From: Myxococcota bacterium
Lineage (GTDB): Bacteria > Myxococcota > XYA12-FULL-58-9 > JALHOP01
NCBI GenBank assembly: GCA_022842935.1
Contig: JALHOP010000002.1
Span: forward strand, 496,001 to 560,000
Direction: 5' to 3'
Length of the DNA: 64,000 nt
Shown here: positions 60,158 to 64,000 of the stretch, in pieces
Layout: each line of letters starts with the position of its first letter
Numbering within the stretch: the stretch's first letter is position 1
The notes under the pieces: model-generated
Databases searched by the model: none
Seen by the model: the letters and a program-made list of their open reading frames with translations, nothing else
Told to the model about the DNA's origin: nothing
Made by a program: the position numbers and the translations under genes

Positions 60158-61114
60158 ATGTTTCGCTGTATTCGCCTGGCTGTGGTCGTCCTGGGGGTCC
60201 TGCCGGCCTGTGGTCCACGCTACGATTGCTCGCAGCTCGCAACCCCAGGTACGCGCCCGGTCGCCACTCGGCAGCTCGACGTTCCAGATGCGGCGCGTGC
60301 ACTTAGCGTATCGGTGCGTCTGACGGCGCCGGAGCGGCCAGACACCCAAACGCGTCTCATCCTGTTCAGCACAGGTCTCGGCCCCGAGACGCACGACTTC
60401 GACGACATCGCCCATATGCTCGCCGCCAGTAACTACGCGGTTGCGGTCATCGCGCACCCCGCGTCGGACGCCCGCCGGGTTTGCGGCCACCTCCGGGGCA
60501 ACGACTGCTGGCACGCGCTCGAAGAGACCGAGACCCACCCCGAGGTATGGGACGACCGCTTTAGCGACATGAGCCTACTCATGGATCGCCTGCCGGGTCT
60601 CCTTGGCGTCGACGGCACGCACATCGGCCTCGTGGGTCACTCATTCGGCGCCTTCACCGTCATGGTGATGTCAGGCACCACGTATGTGGATCCACGCACC
60701 AACGAGCGTCGCGACCGACGCGACCCACGCGTCGTCTCAGCCGTCGCGATGTCGCCGCAAGGACCACGCTGGTTCGGCCTCGATGCGCAGTCGTGGGATC
60801 ACATCGATCGCCCGCTCTTCGTGCTCACCGGCGACAAAGACGGCAGTGACTATCGTCCGGACGACTCACCTGAGTGGCGCCGAGAACCATTCACGCACAT
60901 GACCGGCGGCGACAAGCTGCAGCTACGCATCGTCGAAGGCGAGCACATGTCGTTCACCAGCCGAGAGAAGCGCCACGCGATGTCCGAGCTCATCCAGCGC
61001 TCGACGTTGGCATTTCTCGACGACACGATGCGCCACCCCAGCAAGGGAATTTCGCTGACCGCTGAAGCGGTCAAGAGCTGCAGTCACGGACACGCAAGCC
61101 TCGAAGCCCGCTAG
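60158..61114 (+). CDS. Alpha/beta-hydrolase lipoprotein (PAF-acetylhydrolase/dienelactone-hydrolase-like)
   Basis: A 318-residue envelope enzyme. Signal peptide with lipobox LPAC (Cys near residue 18). Nucleophile elbow VGHSFGAFTVMVMSG, candidate Asp in GDKDGSD and His in EGEHMSF. The pattern FSTGLGPETHDFDDIAHMLA before the elbow resembles the oxyanion part of bacterial PAF-acetylhydrolase-like esterases. Substrate unknown. Four cysteines in the mature part (for example CGHLRGNDC) suggest disulphides and export. Confidence 0.8.
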   Translation: MFRCIRLAVVVLGVLPACGPRYDCSQLATPGTRPVATRQLDVPDAARALSVSVRLTAPERPDTQTRLILFSTGLGPETHDFDDIAHMLAASNYAVAVIAHPASDARRVCGHLRGNDCWHALEETETHPEVWDDRFSDMSLLMDRLPGLLGVDGTHIGLVGHSFGAFTVMVMSGTTYVDPRTNERRDRRDPRVVSAVAMSPQGPRWFGLDAQSWDHIDRPLFVLTGDKDGSDYRPDDSPEWRREPFTHMTGGDKLQLRIVEGEHMSFTSREKRHAMSELIQRSTLAFLDDTMRHPSKGISLTAEAVKSCSHGHASLEAR

Positions 61115-61155
61115 ACCCTCTTCAAGCTCACCTAGCTGCGCTCCGGCGGCGGTTT
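61111..61155 (+). repeat. 3' flanking segment resembling that at 55698 (copy 2)
   Basis: Starts at the TAG of the hydrolase gene: CTAGACC, CTCTTCAAGCTCACCT, then TGCGCTCCGGCGGCG. It fills most of the 39-base space to the convergent serpin gene. See copy 1 at 55698; similarity is by eye only. Confidence 0.3.
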
Positions 61156-63340
61156 ACGAGATCTCGATGCTTGTCGTGTACATGCTGGATGGGACCTTGC
61201 GGTCGTCGGCGTCGCTGACCGCCGCGACATCGGCGGCTCCGCCGTGAATGCCAACGATGGCTAGCCCTTCGAGCTTCACGAGGGGGTCGACGCGCCGGAA
61301 TGACGCGACGCTACAGTCGCGATTGAGAATACCGATACCGGCGCCCAGCACGGCGCCATCACCGACGACATCGGCGGTGTCTTCGGCCGCCGCGGTGAAC
61401 AGCATGCGCCCGTCCGGCAGCGCCGCAAGATCGGTGATCGTCCACGGCACGCCGCGCTCCTTGCCGAGGTCGATGACCTTGACGCCCCGCAGCGCGGACA
61501 CCGGGATGGGTTGTTGCGCGATGACGGCCCCGACGACCTCTTTCAAGTCGAGGTCGACGATGGCGCTGACGTTCTTCTTGCCGTTGCCGCGTTGTCCGAG
61601 GCGGATACGGTCGCCCACGATGCAAGCACCCTCGAGGTTGAGCTTCGGGAAACGTTTGCCGAGCTCGCCGTTCAAGAGCGACCAATCGACCTGTTGCACC
61701 GCGCCTTGAGCTTCACCCTCTGGAGTCAACGCCACGGCGACTCCGCGATTGCGGTTCGGCTTGGATCCTGAACCGATAGCCAGCAGCATGTCGTGCGGGG
61801 CGTCGCTCAACGCGCGCGGTACGTGCAGGAGCGCCTCGAGATCGGGCTTCGCGGATTTTCGCTCTTTCGGGTCCTGCGGCAACTCACCGGGGAAGACGGG
61901 CAGGGCCTTGCCCGGACCGCCGGACACAGGGAACGACGCGATGAAGTTTTCGTCATCGGCGACGACCCAGTAACGCTCACCCGCGCGCACGAGGCCACTC
62001 GCCGCCGTCACATAACCAAGCTCGCCGCCAAGATCGAGCGAACGAGCGAGCGAGAGCGCAAGCGGCGGATCAGCGGGCCCCTCGTACACACCCGCGCCAA
62101 TGATGAGGCCCGTGGCGTCGTCGCGCACGAGGTAGAGGAACGGGCGATTGGCTTCGAGGACCTGGGGCGGCGCGGGCGCGACCGAGGCAGGGAGCTTACC
62201 CGACCAGAACTTCGCGACAGCGCCGCCGCCGATGGTGACGCCGGTCTCGCTGAAACGCATCGTCGCCACTTCGTGACCCGTGCCGGCGAGCTCGACCTTA
62301 CGCGAGCCAATGGCGCTGTACGGACCGCGCGTCGCCTCGTTGATCAAGCCACCGTCATGGGAGCGGGCCTCGATATCGATCTTGGGGATGTAGAGCATGC
62401 CCTGGTTGGGCTGAAGGCTCGAAAGAAAGCGCTCCATGCCGGAGGGGCTCGCGATGTCGCGCACCAGGTTTTCGATGGGTACCTCTTCGGCGGGCACGAT
62501 GCAGATGAACGCCAGATTGTCTTCGAGCTGGAGCCGCGCGGCGCGGTAGTCACCGCTCGCGACCGAGCGGCACGGCAGCTCCCCCGTCATCATGCGAATG
62601 GCAACCGACCGACCGTCCGCTTTGACGAACGGGTACTCCGCGATGGTGTCGCCGATCTTGAAGAAGTTGGTCCACAAAGGGTCGAGCGCGACCAGGCTCG
62701 AGGGCACGACAGCGCCGCTCGCGAGCGGGTTCTGACCAGCGAGGTTGCGGGCACGACCGTGCGTGCCATTAAACAGCCAGCTGTCGATGCGACCCTGGGC
62801 TTGCTCGGGCGCCACGGTCTCGATCTCGGTGCCGAGCTCGGCATGGACGCGCTCGGCAAAGTCCTTGTCGACGACGAACTCGGGGCTCGCCCAGAGCGCG
62901 GTACGCACCTTGGCGCGCGACAGGATGTTCTTCACCGCCGCCAGGAATTCGCGATCCGAGACGTCCGCGAGCCCAAGGTCGCTCTTCACCCGCGCGAGCT
63001 CCGGCTCGGTTGCGCCGTGCATGAAGGGTGCAAGGAGGCCGAGCGCGGCGGGTGCCGACAACATCGTGGAGACAGAGCGGCGAGCCGCGGCGTTGACGCT
63101 GGCGAGACGCCGCCAGGTGAGGTCGTTGAGCGTCGCCACCAAGCGATCAACAACCGTGGGCATGACGCGCGTCGCCTCCACCCTCGCGGGCTTGGCTACG
63201 CGTGGCGCGTTCGGCTCGCGCAGGCTTTCCGATCCCACCACTGGGTTGCCGGACGTGCCGATCTGCGTCGGGACAGCCGGCAATGGCCCACATTGGGGAA
63301 GAGGGGTGCCAATACGCGTCGCGGCCATTCGATCCATCAT
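61154..63340 (-). CDS. Serpin fused to a C-terminal beta-propeller-like domain
   Basis: A 728-residue protein. Residues 60-425 form a serpin: helix LATLNDLTWRRLASV region, core NFFKIGDTIAEYPFVKADGR, hinge SETG with Glu near residue 365 followed by VTIGGGAVAKF, and the C-terminal RPFLYLVRDDATGLIIGAGV. Residues 430-728 are repeated beta strands with LLAIGSGSKPNRNRGVAVAL and NLEGACIVGDRIRLGQRGN, resembling an uncharacterised propeller family (DUF6929, from memory). No signal peptide; residues 1-55 are disordered. ATG at 63340 (also 63337, 63328) is used because further upstream lies the divergent gene. Confidence 0.78.
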   Translation of the reverse strand: MMDRMAATRIGTPLPQCGPLPAVPTQIGTSGNPVVGSESLREPNAPRVAKPARVEATRVMPTVVDRLVATLNDLTWRRLASVNAAARRSVSTMLSAPAALGLLAPFMHGATEPELARVKSDLGLADVSDREFLAAVKNILSRAKVRTALWASPEFVVDKDFAERVHAELGTEIETVAPEQAQGRIDSWLFNGTHGRARNLAGQNPLASGAVVPSSLVALDPLWTNFFKIGDTIAEYPFVKADGRSVAIRMMTGELPCRSVASGDYRAARLQLEDNLAFICIVPAEEVPIENLVRDIASPSGMERFLSSLQPNQGMLYIPKIDIEARSHDGGLINEATRGPYSAIGSRKVELAGTGHEVATMRFSETGVTIGGGAVAKFWSGKLPASVAPAPPQVLEANRPFLYLVRDDATGLIIGAGVYEGPADPPLALSLARSLDLGGELGYVTAASGLVRAGERYWVVADDENFIASFPVSGGPGKALPVFPGELPQDPKERKSAKPDLEALLHVPRALSDAPHDMLLAIGSGSKPNRNRGVAVALTPEGEAQGAVQQVDWSLLNGELGKRFPKLNLEGACIVGDRIRLGQRGNGKKNVSAIVDLDLKEVVGAVIAQQPIPVSALRGVKVIDLGKERGVPWTITDLAALPDGRMLFTAAAEDTADVVGDGAVLGAGIGILNRDCSVASFRRVDPLVKLEGLAIVGIHGGAADVAAVSDADDRKVPSSMYTTSIEIS

Positions 63341-63487
63341 CGGAGCAAGTCCGCTGAAGTTGCGCGGGAAAACGGTTTGCCACGCTGACGCCAGAGCCGC
63401 CGCCGCGTGACGACGTGTATGTACGAAGACCACGACCGATCCCGCGTCCACCAGCGCGCTCGGACCTTGGTGCCAAGGGTGCCCAAA
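63341..63487. promoter_or_regulatory. Divergent intergenic region between the serpin and the edge gene
   Basis: 147 bases that must hold promoters for both genes. An AAGGG ribosome-like site ends six to seven bases before the ATG at 63488. No clear sigma-70, sigma-28 or sigma-54 boxes are seen. Confidence 0.4.
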
Positions 63488-64000
63488 ATGGCCAACAGCA
63501 GCGATCTTCGCCTCATTCAGCCCGTAAGCAACGCCAATCGAGGCATCCGCGGAGACGGTACCGACGCCAACGTCTCGCGTCTCGAGCAAGACGAGCGACA
63601 GCACAACATTCGCCGGGACGTGAGCGGCACCCGCGGCACCGACCTCGCGACGAACAATCAGCGCATCAACACCGGGACAACGGGTGCGAGCGCAGGCGCG
63701 GCGGCGGTCAACGCACCGAGCGACGCTTTCGTCACCGAGAGCGCGAGCGCCTGGACCCAGTTCATGGCCGACATGCTGGGAGCGCTCGACATCGCGCTCG
63801 CCGCCCAAGGTGCAGCCGAAGACGGGGCCATCGACAGTAACGAGTGGAACGACATCTTCGGCAAGGCCAGCAAAGACGGGCAGGTGACGCTGCTCGAAAT
63901 CTCGTCGATGTACGCCGGCCTGCAAGACATGCACGACAAGGGCGCCCTCACCGACGACGAGTACAAAGACGGTGTCGGCGCACTCGAGCGCGAGCTCTCC
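63488..64000 (+). CDS. Gene cut by the right edge; EF-hand-like acidic protein, N-terminal part
   Basis: An open plus-strand frame from ATG 63488 runs 171 codons to the window end without a stop, with strong C/G third-position bias. Residues 1-75 are disordered and rich in Asn, Thr, Arg and Asp. Then come helices with two degenerate EF-hand-like loops (EDGAIDSNEWNDIF and SKDGQVTLLEISSMY), a pattern often used for calcium-binding or dockerin-like proteins, although the first loop Asp positions are missing. No signal peptide. A long antisense reading that extends the serpin upstream is the shadow of this gene. Confidence 0.75.
   Translation, partial: MANSSDLRLIQPVSNANRGIRGDGTDANVSRLEQDERQHNIRRDVSGTRGTDLATNNQRINTGTTGASAGAAAVNAPSDAFVTESASAWTQFMADMLGALDIALAAQGAAEDGAIDSNEWNDIFGKASKDGQVTLLEISSMYAGLQDMHDKGALTDDEYKDGVGALERELS

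Noticed and set aside
63341-63934. Upstream extension of the serpin reading frame by 198 codons
   Set aside because: It is antisense to the open, well-biased edge gene starting at 63488 and has no domain character.
1-64000. Numerous long antisense and out-of-frame ORFs, many Arg/Ser/Pro-rich
   Set aside because: Expected in GC-rich DNA; they overlap well-supported genes and lack domains, signals or ribosome sites.
1-64000. CRISPR arrays, transposases, tRNA or rRNA genes
   Set aside because: Looked for but no regularly spaced repeats, transposase motifs, cloverleaf sequences or rRNA segments were found.

Overview
The window looks like chromosome of a GC-rich, Gram-negative, flagellated bacterium, most likely a member of Myxococcota (Polyangia-like) or a neighbouring deltaproteobacterial lineage. 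The evidence is indirect. There is a C-terminal tail of the MYXO-CTERM type (GC motif, one hydrophobic helix, Arg cluster) on an exported protein at 6.2-8.3 kb. There are several lipoproteins and outer-membrane proteins, a NtrC-type flagellar activator, and a set of secreted enzymes (GH44 glycosidase, M4 metallopeptidase, serpin). No rRNA, tRNA, CRISPR array or insertion sequence was recognised.

Layout. 0-9.7 kb holds housekeeping and envelope genes: mannose-6-phosphate isomerase, a frameshifted relic, an alpha/beta hydrolase, a thioredoxin-domain lipoprotein, an mltG-ruvX-phaR-like operon, and an overlapping pair of an exported lipid-binding-like protein and a FadL-like outer-membrane protein. 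9.9-16.5 kb holds a GH44 lipoprotein, then an RND pump with its adaptor. 16.7-55.7 kb is a nearly complete flagellar island. 55.7-64 kb holds an SDR-MFS pair, an M4 metallopeptidase, a hydrolase lipoprotein, a serpin fused to a second (propeller-like) domain, and a gene cut by the right edge.

The flagellar island has one minus-strand polycistron of about 18 kb (fliL-M-N-O-P-Q-R, flhB-A-F-G, fliA, flgF-G-A-H-I, an flgJ-like gene, a 42-codon ORF, flgM, flgN-like, flgK, flgL). Most joints overlap by four bases and it ends at a strong terminator. fliC follows with its own sigma-28 promoter and terminator, then fliD-fliS. A second minus-strand polycistron runs from 52.8 to 41.9 kb (exported 419-residue protein, flgB-C, fliE-F-G-H-I-J, a motE-like gene, fliK, flgD, flgE). 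On the plus strand are flbD-motA-motB, followed by an inserted trypsin-like protease with a coupled 74-residue protein and another small gene. Upstream of the second operon sit a sigma-54 activator and a divergent hybrid kinase. The set covers basal body, export gate, ATPase complex, rod, rings, hook, filament, stator, and the sigma-28/FlgM and FlhF/FlhG regulators. No chemotaxis genes are present.

Most unusual points: (1) the FlgJ-like protein carries an M23 peptidase domain instead of a muramidase; (2) a 42-residue ORF is stitched between it and flgM by start/stop overlaps at both ends; (3) an unknown exported protein leads the flgB operon; (4) the kinase receiver has Asn where the phospho-acceptor Asp should be; (5) the serpin is fused to a second, propeller-like domain; (6) the serpin, the M4 protease and the edge gene all lack visible signal peptides and have disordered N termini; (7) a protease/small-protein module sits inside the flagellar island.
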